Source: FEB-25 sp963822175
GTDB lineage: Bacteria > Chloroflexota > Anaerolineae > Anaerolineales > UBA4823
Reading direction: 5' to 3'
DNA: 64,000 nucleotides
Assembly: GCA_963822175.1 (NCBI GenBank)
Contig: CAWGGJ010000009.1
Location: forward strand, 120,868-184,867
The notes beneath the pieces were generated by a model, which was not told where the DNA came from, did not search any database, and saw only the letters and a program-made list of their open reading frames with translations. Shown in pieces: positions 8,301 through 16,472 of this stretch. The translations under genes and the position numbers were made by a program. Each line of letters opens with the position of its first letter. Positions within the stretch are counted from its first letter, which is position 1.

Positions 8301-9523
8301 TTGACCTGTACGCCAATAGTGCCAGCGCAGTGTACTACGATGACATCTCCCTGAAGTACCAGGTGCAGCCATGGTTCGACAATTTCGACTCGTACGCTAC
8401 CGATAGCTCGTTGCATGGGCAGGGTGGCTGGAAGGGCTGGGCAAACGATCCTGCCGCAACCGCCTATACCCGTGACACCTATGCTCTGAGTGCCCCGAAC
8501 TCTGTTGAAATCATGACAACCAGCGACTTGGTTCATGAATACACAGGTTATGACACTGGTGTCTGGTATTACACCGCGATGCAATACATCCCGTCCATCT
8601 TGAGCGGTGAGACCTACTTCCTCTTGCTCAACCAGTATGATGATGCTGGCGTAACCAACAACTGGTCAACGCAAGTCGCATTCAACGGCACCACAGACCA
8701 GCTGGCCAATGAAGGCCCAGCGGGTGGTACATTGCCTATCATCTATGACCAGTGGGTTGAGATCCGTGTCGAAATCGATCTCGACAATGACACGCAGGCA
8801 TTCTACTACGGCGGAGCCCTGCTCTTCCAAGACTCATGGACCGAAGGAATGAGCGGGGGCGGCATCCTGAACATCGGAGCTGTTGACCTGTACGCCAATA
8901 GTGCCAGCGCACTGTACTACGATGACATGTCACTGGCGAATGCCCTGCCTCAAATCTGTGATCAGACTGTAGATATGCCCTGGGTGAGCGTCGAGCCTAT
9001 CAGTGGTACAACCCCTGGAGGCGCATCTTCAGAAATCGGGGTTACCTTTGACAGCACTGGCTTCAATCCCGGCGATGTTGCCACTGGAAACCTGTGCGTC
9101 ATCAGCAACGATCCGGATACCTCGCTGGTCGTTGTTCCTTTGACGATGACGGTGGTGTCTCAGGACGTCGTTATCTCGCCCCTGGCGCAGACACTGACGG
9201 GTCAACCCGGCGATGTCATCACGCATACCTTCACCGTGACCAACACCGGCCTCGAGGCTGACAGCTTCTCGCTCTCGCTCGCAGGCAACTTGTGGCCCAC
9301 AACGGTGGCAGCCTCAACCGGTGAGCTGAACCCGGGCGAAGCGACGACCGTCGATGTTGTGGTGACGATTCCCGCAGCACCCGTGGACCTCAGCGACACC
9401 TTTACCCTGACGGTGACCTCGGTTGCCGAGCCTGCGGTGTCAGTCCAGGCCCAGGGAACAACCGTCGTGGAGATCGTCGTGGAGACGTATGTCGTCTACT
9501 TACCCTTGGTGTTCAAGAACTAA
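5321..9523 (+). CDS. Secreted S8 (subtilisin-like) serine peptidase, multidomain
   Basis: A 1400-residue secreted peptidase. Signal peptide MKVKIFSMLSVFVLVFSLFL then a cleavable ALA; I9-type propeptide about residues 50-160; S8 domain about 165-690. Catalytic residues: D200 in GVLDTGIN, H264 in GHGSHTSS, S580 in GGTSMSSP, with oxyanion N368 in SAGNNG. A PA-type insert (about 425-520, with GEIVVCDRG) splits the catalytic domain. The C-terminal half has Fn3-like segments and two nearly identical 186-residue domains (about 826-1011 and 1020-1205), which look like lectin or LamG-type jelly rolls, then Ig-like modules. It ends YVVYLPLVFKN, a tail that may be a sorting signal. ATG 5321 is chosen because AAAGGAGA precedes it and the signal peptide starts there; an in-frame codon at 5198 gives no signal peptide. 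Confidence 0.93.
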   Translation: MKVKIFSMLSVFVLVFSLFLPVSSIALADKGVTSGLEDGTTARPEPMVSTADPAIYIIVLEGDSLSSYRGSLPGLTATNPEALGESKLDAKSPASLAYLDYLAGQQANFITSMEQTLGHSVEVVYQYMAALNGLAVRMTTQDAKRVSMMDGVVFVQKETIEQPDTDAGPAWIGAPSIWDGSAVPSGLGTMGEGVIVGVLDTGINSDHPSFADIGGDGYDHTNPYGPGVYVGYCVANPTFCNDKLIGAYSYTTSDPGSPEDNEGHGSHTSSTAAGNKLNATRETPTGFLIEKPISGVAPHANLIMYDVCNAGGCGGAGSVAAINQAVLDGVDVINFSISGGNNPYADSVELAFLGASSAGIFVSTSAGNNGPGPNTVAHRSPWLATVASSTHNRLFSSSLIDMSGGNNPPANIVGQSISTGYGPAPIVYAGDYGDPLCQTPFPAGTWTNGEIVVCDRGIAGRVAKGQNVMAGGAMGYVLANDAANGNSLTADAHYLPAVHITYDDGVVLKAWLADGSGHMATITETTTDLSPENGDIMASTSSRGPNTTFDVTKPDVTAPGVAIFAAYLDDVMFEFVGGTSMSSPHNAGAGALLSALYPDWSPAEMRSAIMTTASTANLVKEDGVTPADPFDVGAGRDDLTRAALAGLVLDESTANYQAANPSQGGDPQTLNQASLMDSNCQGFCSWTRTVKSTLDAAETWTLSADAPAGMVVTFNPVSFELAAGATQEVVISVDVTGLPLGSWVFAQVNLTPADPAVPVAHLPVSVLPFEAPPDISVDPAVLDEIQRADLVKTYPLNISNNGQLPLDWEILEDGSDFGLNLANWSDNFDSYATNSSLHGQGGWKGWANDPAATAYTRDTYALSAPNSVEIMTTSDLVHEYTGVTSGIWHYTAMQYIPSILSGETYFLLLNQYDDAGVTNNWSTQVAFNGTTDQLANEGAAGGALPIIYDQWVEIRVEIDLDNDTQAFYYGGALLFQDSWTEGMSGGGILNIGAVDLYANSASAVYYDDISLKYQVQPWFDNFDSYATDSSLHGQGGWKGWANDPAATAYTRDTYALSAPNSVEIMTTSDLVHEYTGYDTGVWYYTAMQYIPSILSGETYFLLLNQYDDAGVTNNWSTQVAFNGTTDQLANEGPAGGTLPIIYDQWVEIRVEIDLDNDTQAFYYGGALLFQDSWTEGMSGGGILNIGAVDLYANSASALYYDDMSLANALPQICDQTVDMPWVSVEPISGTTPGGASSEIGVTFDSTGFNPGDVATGNLCVISNDPDTSLVVVPLTMTVVSQDVVISPLAQTLTGQPGDVITHTFTVTNTGLEADSFSLSLAGNLWPTTVAASTGELNPGEATTVDVVVTIPAAPVDLSDTFTLTVTSVAEPAVSVQAQGTTVVEIVVETYVVYLPLVFKN
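7796..8353 (+). repeat. Internal tandem duplication in the subtilase, copy 1
   Basis: This 558-base segment encodes a 186-residue domain beginning DNFDSYATNSSLHGQ and ending YYDDISL. It is repeated 582 bases downstream with near-identical DNA, including long stretches of identical codons. The high identity at silent positions suggests a recent duplication or ongoing gene conversion. Confidence 0.9.
8378..8935 (+). repeat. Internal tandem duplication in the subtilase, copy 2
   Basis: Second copy of the 186-residue domain, beginning DNFDSYATDSSLHGQ. The main differences are at the start, around TGVTSGIWHY versus TGYDTGVWYY, and AAGGALP versus PAGGTLP. A 24-base linker (YQVQPWF) separates the copies. 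The period of 582 bases is a whole number of codons, so the frame is kept. Confidence 0.9.
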
Positions 9524-9555
9524 ACCGTTCCTTGATCGATAAACAATAAATAGCA

Positions 9556-9589
9556 AATCAGGCCATCCAGAACAGCGGATGGCCTGATT
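9556..9589. terminator. Hairpin between convergent peptidase genes
   Basis: A perfect 13-bp stem (9556-9568 with 9577-9589) and an 8-base loop lie between the stop of the subtilase (9523) and the stop of the S41 gene (9621). Reading the minus strand, the stem is followed by a T-rich stretch (TTTATTGTTTA), so it is a better terminator for the S41 gene, and it may serve both. Confidence 0.75.
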
Positions 9590-9620
9590 GCTTATAAACC
9601 GTAAATTAGTATTTTCAATT

Positions 9621-11015
9621 TTATTCTTCCGGGTTGGTTATCGCCTCTTGAAGGTAGCTGAGAGCCGCTTCAAGCTGGGTATCCCTGCCCTGAAGCAGCT
9701 GTTGGCGATCCAGGGTAACCTCGATATCCGGAACGACGCCGTTGTTCTCCAACACTCGCCCATATGCAACCTGTGACTGGGCAATGGGATATGCCAGAAT
9801 GGTGCCGTAAGGCAGTATCTTGATGTTCATCACGAGACAGACACCAGGCGTCTGCGAACCCACGATCGTGGCTCTACCGAATACTTGCAGGCTGCCGGAG
9901 AACTCCTCGCTGGATGAGGTGCTGTGTTCATCCACCAGGATCACTACTTTGCCTGGATAGGGATTGGTGACTGGGTCGAGATAAGCCTCTTCATGGTGGT
10001 CGCGGTATTGATAACGGATGAACAGGTCTGGTCTGCCCACGAGCTGGCTGGCAATCGCTTTACGCACGAAGAACTGGCCACCCGGATTACCGCGCAGGTC
10101 AATAATTAGAGCTGGAGCATCGTGGAATTCTTCGATGGCTTGCAGTACACCATCCTGCACTGACGATAGGAATCCGGAGAAGCGAATGTAGCCAATATCA
10201 TTCGCCAGGTGTCTTACCTCGATTTCTCCGCAGGCTGGCGGCGTAGCTGGATCAAGCTGGTCGCAGCTGCTGCCAATGCGAGCGGCGAACTGCAGGGTGG
10301 CGCTCTGTGGGTGATCCTGTTCGTCCAGGTATTCGACGAGGACTGCCTTACCCGTTTCACCGTATAACATGCCGCGCATTCCCTGGATGGCGATACCCTG
10401 CTTGTGGCGCTCATTATATGGCGGTGTCTGCAGAGATTCAGCGGTAAGAACATCTAATGTCCAGCCGTCCAACGAGGTGATAACAAATCCAGATCGCAGT
10501 CCAGCCTGGTCAGCAGGAGAACCCTCTACAACCTGGGTAACCACCGCTAATCCATCCAGCAGGCGGACGTCCAGGCCCAGCGATCCGGTGGCAAAGGTCA
10601 TACGATCGAGCTCGTTAGCCATACCAGGTGGTAAAGCTACAAGGTGTGACACGCCCAGCTCGAACAGCATTGGGTTCAGCAGTCCGAGCCAGAAGGTGGT
10701 GTCATCCTCAATCTTCTCCAGTTTCTGACGATATACATCGCCGATAGCCTGCCAATCTTTTCCTCCGAAGCTGGGATCGTAGTACTCGTCATTGATCGTC
10801 TGCCAGACTGCATCGAATATGGTGAGGCGCTCAGCAGGGGTCAGCCGATTCTCGATCATGGCTGTCGGATGGGGGGTGCGGGTTGGTGTGGGTATAAGGG
10901 TCGGAACAACGGTTGGTGCTGCTGCCGGTAGGACCTTACACGCAGTCATCGTTATGGTGCCTGCGAGGATAACCGAGGCCAGGATAAAGAAAAGGGTTCG
11001 AGATTGTTGGTTCAT
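9621..11015 (-). CDS. Lipoprotein peptidase of family S41 with PDZ-like domain
   Basis: A 464-residue predicted lipoprotein. Signal peptide with lipobox TMTAC (C26), then a Thr/Pro linker (TPTRTPHPT). After a helical N-terminal region comes a PDZ-like segment with SPADQAGLRSGFVITSLDG, then the S41 core: DLRGNPGGQFF and the nucleophile region HSTSSSEEFSG (serines 365-369). The lysine that CtpA-type enzymes carry in GKG is replaced here (QTPGVCLVM), so it is more like the IRBP/tricorn branch, which uses other residues. AAGGAGA lies five bases before ATG 11015, which decides the start over an in-frame codon at 11045. It is likely on the outer face of the cell membrane, processing proteins or peptides. 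Substrate unknown. Confidence 0.85.
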   Translation of the reverse strand: MNQQSRTLFFILASVILAGTITMTACKVLPAAAPTVVPTLIPTPTRTPHPTAMIENRLTPAERLTIFDAVWQTINDEYYDPSFGGKDWQAIGDVYRQKLEKIEDDTTFWLGLLNPMLFELGVSHLVALPPGMANELDRMTFATGSLGLDVRLLDGLAVVTQVVEGSPADQAGLRSGFVITSLDGWTLDVLTAESLQTPPYNERHKQGIAIQGMRGMLYGETGKAVLVEYLDEQDHPQSATLQFAARIGSSCDQLDPATPPACGEIEVRHLANDIGYIRFSGFLSSVQDGVLQAIEEFHDAPALIIDLRGNPGGQFFVRKAIASQLVGRPDLFIRYQYRDHHEEAYLDPVTNPYPGKVVILVDEHSTSSSEEFSGSLQVFGRATIVGSQTPGVCLVMNIKILPYGTILAYPIAQSQVAYGRVLENNGVVPDIEVTLDRQQLLQGRDTQLEAALSYLQEAITNPEE

Positions 11016-11109
11016 GTTTTTCTCCTTACACCAACCAAAAATCACTTTTATTGGCTTTTGCAGAATCTGTTGAGATTCTACACCTAAAATAGAAGCGGCA
11101 TTCCCATGC

Positions 11110-12270
11110 TTACCCTGGTGTAACCATTACCTGTGCGTGCGAGGTGATCGCCTGAACTGGGATCTCCATGGCTTTCAGGTCGCGATAAGCCAGGGTCCAG
11201 ATCGATGAAAGGTAAATCTCCACCAGTCCGCTGACGAACAGGATGGGCGAAATCATCACCACGATAAAGATCGGCAGACCTGCCATCATGCCCATGATCC
11301 ACGGGGTAGCCCCATCCATAAACAGGGCAGTGAAGCCTGCCACCAGGGCAGCTGGGAATCCGCCCAGGGCAACGCCGAGAGGGATCGTTAGCAGAAGAAA
11401 TGGCATAAACAGGAGCATGACTGGGACGATGAGAGGCACCCAGATCAAGCGGATGCTCACCCAGACCAACCAGAGCGGGAGGAGCTCTTCCAGGTGGTGC
11501 TTTGTCAGCACCGCCCCCTGGCGGATTGAGGCTGCCAGGCTCTGCTCTTCCAAGGCGCAGGCGCGCCGAATGGGCTGCAATACCACGGACAACACAGCAC
11601 TGGCAGCAAGCCACGCCAAGAAGGCCAGGATGAGCAGTCCCATTGTGCCCATCCCAGCAGTGATGAGGATGGCATCGTGCATTCTGATTGCCAGCATGAT
11701 AGGCGCAACAGCCAACCCAAACACAATAATAGTGACAACAGCAGCCACCAGGCCGATCATAAGATCGAGCAGGAACAGCCGGCCGGCGCGGCGGGAAAAG
11801 CCTCTATGCAAGCCTCCCCACACATTCAAGTGTTTTTCGCTCGCTTCGGCTTCATCCACCATACGAATCAAGGCAGTCTCTGTGATATAGCGCGCCAATA
11901 TTCCGAGCAGGAGCAAGATACCCAGGATGATGGCAAACTCGATCAGGATTGGCCAGAGATCGATCGAAACCTCACGGTCCAGCAGATCCACTAAATCATT
12001 AAACTCATGCCAGGTAATGCCATTTTCATTGATGATGCGGAATCCTCCAGGGGCAGTGAGGTCGATGGTCATGTCGGCTCCAGGCACATGGATGGTGGTA
12101 GTATTGGAGAGCTTGATCCTGGTCCACTGGTCATTGTTCTCCCTGTCAGGCCAGGGGTTGAGAAAGATCATGTGTGGACCAACCAGTGCCAGGATAGCGC
12201 CGAACAACCATAATGCCTGGTAGTTCCACAATATTTGCCAGGCTTTCTTTAGAATTGTATTGAGGTTCAT
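11110..12270 (-). CDS. Polytopic membrane protein of unknown function
   Basis: A 386-residue protein starting MNLNTILKKAWQILWNYQALWLFG, then an extracytoplasmic region and several further membrane spans in the second half, where runs such as LVAAVVTIIVFGLAVAPIMLA and LLFMPFLLLTIPLGVALGG are seen. The AW(x)ILW(x)Y(x)ALW(x)FG start is a pattern I have seen in Gram-positive and Chloroflexota membrane proteins without a known function. AAAAGGAGTG is placed before ATG 12270; the upstream in-frame codon at 12309 has no site. The 85-residue membrane gene upstream ends 43 bases away, so both are probably one unit. It may be a membrane component of a transport or stress system, but that is a guess. 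Confidence 0.7.
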   Translation of the reverse strand: MNLNTILKKAWQILWNYQALWLFGAILALVGPHMIFLNPWPDRENNDQWTRIKLSNTTTIHVPGADMTIDLTAPGGFRIINENGITWHEFNDLVDLLDREVSIDLWPILIEFAIILGILLLLGILARYITETALIRMVDEAEASEKHLNVWGGLHRGFSRRAGRLFLLDLMIGLVAAVVTIIVFGLAVAPIMLAIRMHDAILITAGMGTMGLLILAFLAWLAASAVLSVVLQPIRRACALEEQSLAASIRQGAVLTKHHLEELLPLWLVWVSIRLIWVPLIVPVMLLFMPFLLLTIPLGVALGGFPAALVAGFTALFMDGATPWIMGMMAGLPIFIVVMISPILFVSGLVEIYLSSIWTLAYRDLKAMEIPVQAITSHAQVMVTPG

Positions 12271-12313
12271 ATCTAACACTCCTTTTGTTACTTTAGTTAT
12301 GAAGACCAACTTG

Positions 12314-12571
12314 TCACTTCAAAAGCAAGACTACGCCAATAATAATGGCAAGCATGACGAGTAACACGGTAATGCCTACCAGCACCCAGCGTGCGGTTTT
12401 AGGATTGTATGCTGTCCATGTTTGTCCGCGGCCAGTTGAGAGACCGAGGTAAGTGATGCCCAATATGGTGAGAAACCATCCCGCCCCGCTGTCGCTCATG
12501 ACAAGGATGAAACCCACAACAAATAAAACAGCAGCCGATGACCATAACCAGACTTTTTGACGATTTTTCAT
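12314..12571 (-). CDS. Small membrane protein, two to four spans
   Basis: An 85-residue protein, MKNRQKVWLWSSAAVLFVVGFILV..., with hydrophobic segments near residues 8-22, 29-42 and 62-83. GGAGG lies five bases before ATG 12571. A GTG six bases further upstream would place the ribosome site inside the coding region, so ATG is preferred. No motif is seen. It lies directly before the 386-residue membrane protein gene (stop to start 43 bases) on the same strand and may be its partner. Confidence 0.65.
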   Translation of the reverse strand: MKNRQKVWLWSSAAVLFVVGFILVMSDSGAGWFLTILGITYLGLSTGRGQTWTAYNPKTARWVLVGITVLLVMLAIIIGVVLLLK

Positions 12572-12800
12572 TTTCACCTCCGATTTTGGAAAGAATTATT
12601 TGTTTACTAAAACCTGCCGATATTTGCCGATCGGACGATGGATGGGAGCTTGATGGTGGTTGTTTTTCCAGCTTCTTTGGAGCCGGGGAAGCTGTAGATC
12701 GAATTTTGACAAACCTTCAAGACCAATGCATGAAGTGCCTGGACGTTTTTATACTTCTTGCTCTGAACATTAGTCTGGGTGAGAAAAGGAGTGGTCAGAT

Positions 12801-13699
12801 TTATTTTGCTAGCCCCTGTGTGTAGATTGAAAACCGTATTTCCTTTTTTGACTGGTCTCTCACCAGGTTTTTCGGACCGAAGATGATCACGATGAGGACG
12901 CCAGCAAGCAGATAGACCCCATAGAAGTGCCAGGGAGAAGAGCCGCAACACCACACAATATCGGATGAACTATTCGCCATGGCATGAAACAATACTACAG
13001 CAAGGACACTACCATTCGTATTATTGAACACCCAGGTGAAGAAAATAGAAACCAAAGTCTGCCACAATATGAGTTCGGCAACAGAATTTTGGCTGCTCAT
13101 ACCCGCTTTGAGAAGTGGGATATGCCATGCCCCCCAGATTGCTCCCAAAACAAGGCTGGAGACAAGAGCATTCCATTTCACCTGAAAACGGGGAAGTACA
13201 TAACCACGCCAACCAAATTCCTCGCTCAAGCCGCCATGGATCAAACCATTTGCGATGAGAGGAGGGATGAACATCCAGGGTTGATCCGGCCAGGTGAGAA
13301 AAGGGTAGGCTTGACCATCAAGCGTGCGAGCGACAAGGTTGGCGAGCAGCAACAATACGGGGAAGAACAGCAGGATCACGAAAAGCCATTTGATGCTCAA
13401 GTTGCGGTTCCAGAAGCGCTTCCAGAGGGCTTTCACACCGATCCTCCCCTCGGTCATTGCCGTCACTACAAATGCGCCAATTGTAGGTCCATATGGGGTT
13501 ATCACACTAAGAATCATGATTGGCCAGGCAGATCCGAGATCAATTTAGATGTACCAATCCCTGTAGGCATTGTAACGATGCCAGAGATGAACAAGAGCCA
13601 CCACCAGAACCAGCTCCACCCAAAGGCAATCAGGAAGAAGAATGCCAGATTGCGAGGTTCGAACGCTTTCGCTTTATATCCAACAGTTTGTGTATTCAT
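12801..13699 (-). CDS. CPBP family membrane metalloprotease, frameshifted
   Basis: Two frames together make one protease. The first (13514-13699) starts MNTQTVGYKAKAFEPRNL with AAGGAGA before it and covers the first span; the second holds the rest. Adding one A to the AAA run on the minus strand (plus 13544-13546) joins them as ...GTSKIDLGSAWPIMILSVITPYG..., about 299 residues, which reads like a normal CPBP protein. Conserved motifs are all in the second part: SEEFGWRGY (EExxxR), GAIWGAWHIPL and VVLFHAMANSS, the glutamates and histidines of this Rce1-like intramembrane protease fold. The second frame could also start at ATG 13517, which overlaps the first stop as ATGA, but that would leave the protein without its first span. 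A base error is my preferred reading. Confidence 0.7.
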
Positions 13700-13708
13700 G
13701 TGATCTCC

Positions 13709-14566
13709 TTAAATACTTGCATATGCACCGAATATCACCAGGCAATCCGCCGCAGCATGGAACAGAACCGCGCCCCACAAGCTGTCTGATTTTTGGATCA
13801 AGAATCCCCAGACTAGCGACAAGATCAAAACGATCACCAGAAATTGGATCATCTGCGCTGCATAAGTGACCTGGGTGTGCATAAGGGCAAAAACAATGGC
13901 TGTCAAAATGACCGATAGGTCTTTACCAAGTAAAGGCTCATATTGTTTGAGAAATATCCCTCGATAAAGTAACTCCTCCATGAACCCATTGGAAAGCACG
14001 AAGAGCAATATCCAGGGCCACAGCGGCAGCAGTTTGTCCAATACGCCGACCTGGTTACTGCTCAGGGAAAAATAAGCAAAAGCAGGGAAAACCACCCAGG
14101 CAGTTATGGCGATGGGGAGCCAAATGCGTACTCTGCCGGTATTGAGATACATGGAACGCCAGCTGAAGCCCATGAGAGGCATCAATACCAAAATCGGGAT
14201 CACGCGCAAGATGCTTTCAGAGAACTTTGCCATGGCAATTCCCTGCGGGGTGGTGACCGACTGATTAAGCCATCTCAGCAGGTCGTCGCTGAAGAGAGTG
14301 CTGATGAGAACCGCTGCTCCAGCTACGAAGAAAACGTAAAATACAGGCCAGTAGGCTTTGCCATTTTCACTGCTTCTCAATAACATTGCCACAACCAGAA
14401 GTGCAGCCGTAAGGATCATGTGAAAAGTAAGCAAGGTGTTTCCAGATAAATATGGCGAGAAGGTGATGATGGCAAACACCATCGTCTCCAAGATGAAAAA
14501 CAGCAGGAACGAGGCGCCTTTTTTGGGCAAGTGAGTCGCATGCAAGTTGGTGGTTGTCATATTCAT
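13709..14566 (-). CDS. CPBP family intramembrane metalloprotease
   Basis: A 285-residue polytopic membrane protein. CPBP/Abi motifs are present in order near the C-terminus: MEELLYRGIFL (E-E-x-x-x-R), ALMHTQ and LFHAAAD. Members cleave in or near the membrane; in bacteria some give immunity to bacteriocins or process signals, but the substrate here is unknown. It starts five bases after the stop of the 77-residue gene and is followed ten bases later by the frameshifted paralogue, so these three are one transcription unit, presumably from the promoter at 14836-14893. The two CPBP proteins are unlike in sequence outside the motifs, so they are not a fresh duplication. Confidence 0.85.
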   Translation of the reverse strand: MNMTTTNLHATHLPKKGASFLLFFILETMVFAIITFSPYLSGNTLLTFHMILTAALLVVAMLLRSSENGKAYWPVFYVFFVAGAAVLISTLFSDDLLRWLNQSVTTPQGIAMAKFSESILRVIPILVLMPLMGFSWRSMYLNTGRVRIWLPIAITAWVVFPAFAYFSLSSNQVGVLDKLLPLWPWILLFVLSNGFMEELLYRGIFLKQYEPLLGKDLSVILTAIVFALMHTQVTYAAQMIQFLVIVLILSLVWGFLIQKSDSLWGAVLFHAAADCLVIFGAYASI

Positions 14567-14571
14567 TCCAT

Positions 14572-14805
14572 TTACTCACCCTGAGTCAGTTTTGTCACAG
14601 AAACGATTGATAAGCCGAGATCGTTGATCTTTGCCAGGATGCCGTGTAAAGCTGATTGATCGGGTACGATACCAGACAGGAGAGTCTCATCACCCTGCAC
14701 GGTGATGGTGAAACCATCGAACCAGTCCGACCAGCATGTATCGAGGGCACCTATCAGGCGGATCTGGTACGGAGTTGATTGATCAAATTCATGTACGTTG
14801 GTCAT
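14572..14805 (-). CDS. Small conserved protein (YQIRLIGALD...W type)
   Basis: A 77-residue protein with the pattern YQIRLIGALDTCWSDWF, ...TLLSGIVPDQSALHGILAKINDLGLSIVSV. I recognise this as a small family common in actinobacteria and Chloroflexota (typically Y-x-I-R-x-x-G-H-L-D-x-x-W ... DQAALHG) with no known function. AGGAGGAGA lies six bases before ATG 14805. An in-frame extension to 14886 has no site and would run through the promoter. It is the first gene after the operator-promoter at 14836-14893 and precedes two CPBP proteases with tight spacing, so it heads the operon. Confidence 0.8.
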   Translation of the reverse strand: MTNVHEFDQSTPYQIRLIGALDTCWSDWFDGFTITVQGDETLLSGIVPDQSALHGILAKINDLGLSIVSVTKLTQGE

Positions 14806-14835
14806 ATTAAGTCTCCTCCTAATGGAGTTTCCCAT

Positions 14836-14893
14836 ACTATATTCGCTCAGTGGATGAGCAGTCATCACCCATTTAGGTAATTGCATAGGGTAT
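14836..14893 (-). promoter_or_regulatory. Promoter-operator module, copy A
   Basis: On the minus strand: -35 TGACTG (14859-14864), 17-base spacer, -10 TATAGT (14836-14841), with the start of the 77-residue gene 31 bases beyond. The 43 bases at 14851-14893 match 17389-17431 at 39 of 43 positions. The block carries an imperfect version of the palindrome ATCACCCAT/ATGGGTGAT immediately upstream of the -35, where a LuxR-type activator usually sits. The match to copy B, with the same spacer length and -10, is the main evidence. Confidence 0.75.
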
Positions 14894-14928
14894 CTAAAAA
14901 ATCACAGCGTTCGAACCATACCTTTCGC

Positions 14929-16428
14929 CTACTTCGTAGATCCTGAAATCTCGATTAATTCAGACAGATGTTCAGCTGAAAACCACCGACCGGCTGCCAT
15001 CACCCCCAGGGGTTCACGGATGACACTGATATCCTCCAGTGGATTTCCTCGAACCAGGATCAGATCGGCGCGGTTTCCAACTTCGATCGTACCGAAATTA
15101 CCCACCCCGGTCATCTTTTCAACCACACGGGCAGCATTAACGGTACCGGTGAGCAAGGCTTCATACGGCGTAAAGCCATTCTCGACCAGGATACGCAGCT
15201 CGTCATGGACTGAGAAACCAGGAACGATGCCGATGCCGCCAAGCGCATCGGTGCCCAGCAGAAGCTGAACTCCTGCCGAATGAAGACCGCTTAATATCCA
15301 GCGATCGAAATCATATTTTATGGCACAAATATCTTCAATACCTCGGCATTCTAATTGTTGATATTCTTTACCTCGCCGGACGGTTTCCAAATATTTGGGG
15401 TCCAAGAACTTATTCTCGGGACGAGCCAGGAAGGCATCAGGATGGAATTGCTTCAACCACATAATTTCAGCGATATTGACCGTCGTACAGACTGATACAC
15501 CCGTGGTGCTCAGCTGATTGGCAATCTTTTCCAGTGTTGATTGATTTTCCGATTCAAAATCTGCGAAATAATTGCTCGATGACAGATCGAGCTCTTGGAG
15601 AACTGCCTGAATGAGAATTGGAAACCACTCATCTGGCTGCAGCTGTCTGCTCCGGTCAAATTCAAAGAATTCCCAATCCAATTCCTCAACGTGAGCAATC
15701 TCATCCATCCCCGCCGACAGTACACCCTCCAAACCCACTGAAAAGGGGATGTGTCCGGCGGTGTATATCCCTAATCTTTTCGCTTCTTTCATTGTTGCCT
15801 GAAAATCAGCCACAGATAGGTAAGCATATATCTTAATCAAGTCGTATCCCTTTTCTTTATTCTGGCGTACAAGCCCTGCGGGATCTCCCAATGGACTGAC
15901 TTCCAATTTTTCTCCTGAGGTATAAATCATTGGACCAACCCGCGTGCCCTCCTGAATTTCATCCCGCAATTGCTGGGGATAAGTACCTAATTCATCCATT
16001 GCGTTTAGGTCTCGAATTGTGGTGACCCCATTGGCGAGGTATAGAATCAAAGGATGAACCGGCCATATCTTCGGATCCTCCCAGGGCTGAGCCCACTGTC
16101 CAGTGGATATACGGGTGTGTGCGTGCATATCCGCCAGGCCTGGCATCAGGTAGGCACCCTGGCCATCGATCACCTGGGATCCACGGGGAATCTTAAGCTC
16201 ATCAGCAGGACCGATATCAATGATATCCGAGCCGCTCACCAGCACGGTTTGGTCTTCAATCACTATTTCACTGGTCATGGGGATTAAGTTCACATTGGTG
16301 AAGGCGATCACTTGCTCTGTATTGATATCACTAGCGGATGCGCATGCGGTTATCAGGATGGCAGATAAGATAACCAGGCTTACAACGCTATATACCCTTT
16401 GCCGGGTGGTTGGTTTATTTGTTTTCAT
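14929..16428 (-). CDS. Lipoprotein amidohydrolase
   Basis: A 499-residue metal-dependent hydrolase of the amidohydrolase superfamily, exported as a lipoprotein (lipobox LITAC). It has the five expected metal features: MHAHTR, the lysine in LIKIYAYL that may be carbamylated, GHIPFS, AHVEEL and the aspartate in LGTDALGG. The family includes imidazolonepropionase-like and prolidase-like secreted enzymes that cut amide bonds in small molecules; the substrate here is unknown. The start is ATG 16428, with AAGGAA about 10 bases upstream. It is on the same strand as the neighbouring regulated genes, but its own promoter is not clear. Confidence 0.85.
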   Translation of the reverse strand: MKTNKPTTRQRVYSVVSLVILSAILITACASASDINTEQVIAFTNVNLIPMTSEIVIEDQTVLVSGSDIIDIGPADELKIPRGSQVIDGQGAYLMPGLADMHAHTRISTGQWAQPWEDPKIWPVHPLILYLANGVTTIRDLNAMDELGTYPQQLRDEIQEGTRVGPMIYTSGEKLEVSPLGDPAGLVRQNKEKGYDLIKIYAYLSVADFQATMKEAKRLGIYTAGHIPFSVGLEGVLSAGMDEIAHVEELDWEFFEFDRSRQLQPDEWFPILIQAVLQELDLSSSNYFADFESENQSTLEKIANQLSTTGVSVCTTVNIAEIMWLKQFHPDAFLARPENKFLDPKYLETVRRGKEYQQLECRGIEDICAIKYDFDRWILSGLHSAGVQLLLGTDALGGIGIVPGFSVHDELRILVENGFTPYEALLTGTVNAARVVEKMTGVGNFGTIEVGNRADLILVRGNPLEDISVIREPLGVMAAGRWFSAEHLSELIEISGSTK

Positions 16429-16472
16429 CGTTACGATTTCCTTATCTCATTTCAGGCATATTTAATGACCTT

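Noticed and set aside
7796..8935. Transposon in the subtilase gene
   Set aside because: The repeat keeps the reading frame, encodes a protein domain, has no terminal inverted repeats and no transposase.
13514..13517. CPBP gene as two coupled genes (ATGA), or TGA as selenocysteine
   Set aside because: The frame after the TGA hits another stop four codons later, and separate genes would leave the protease without its first span; a base error explains both.
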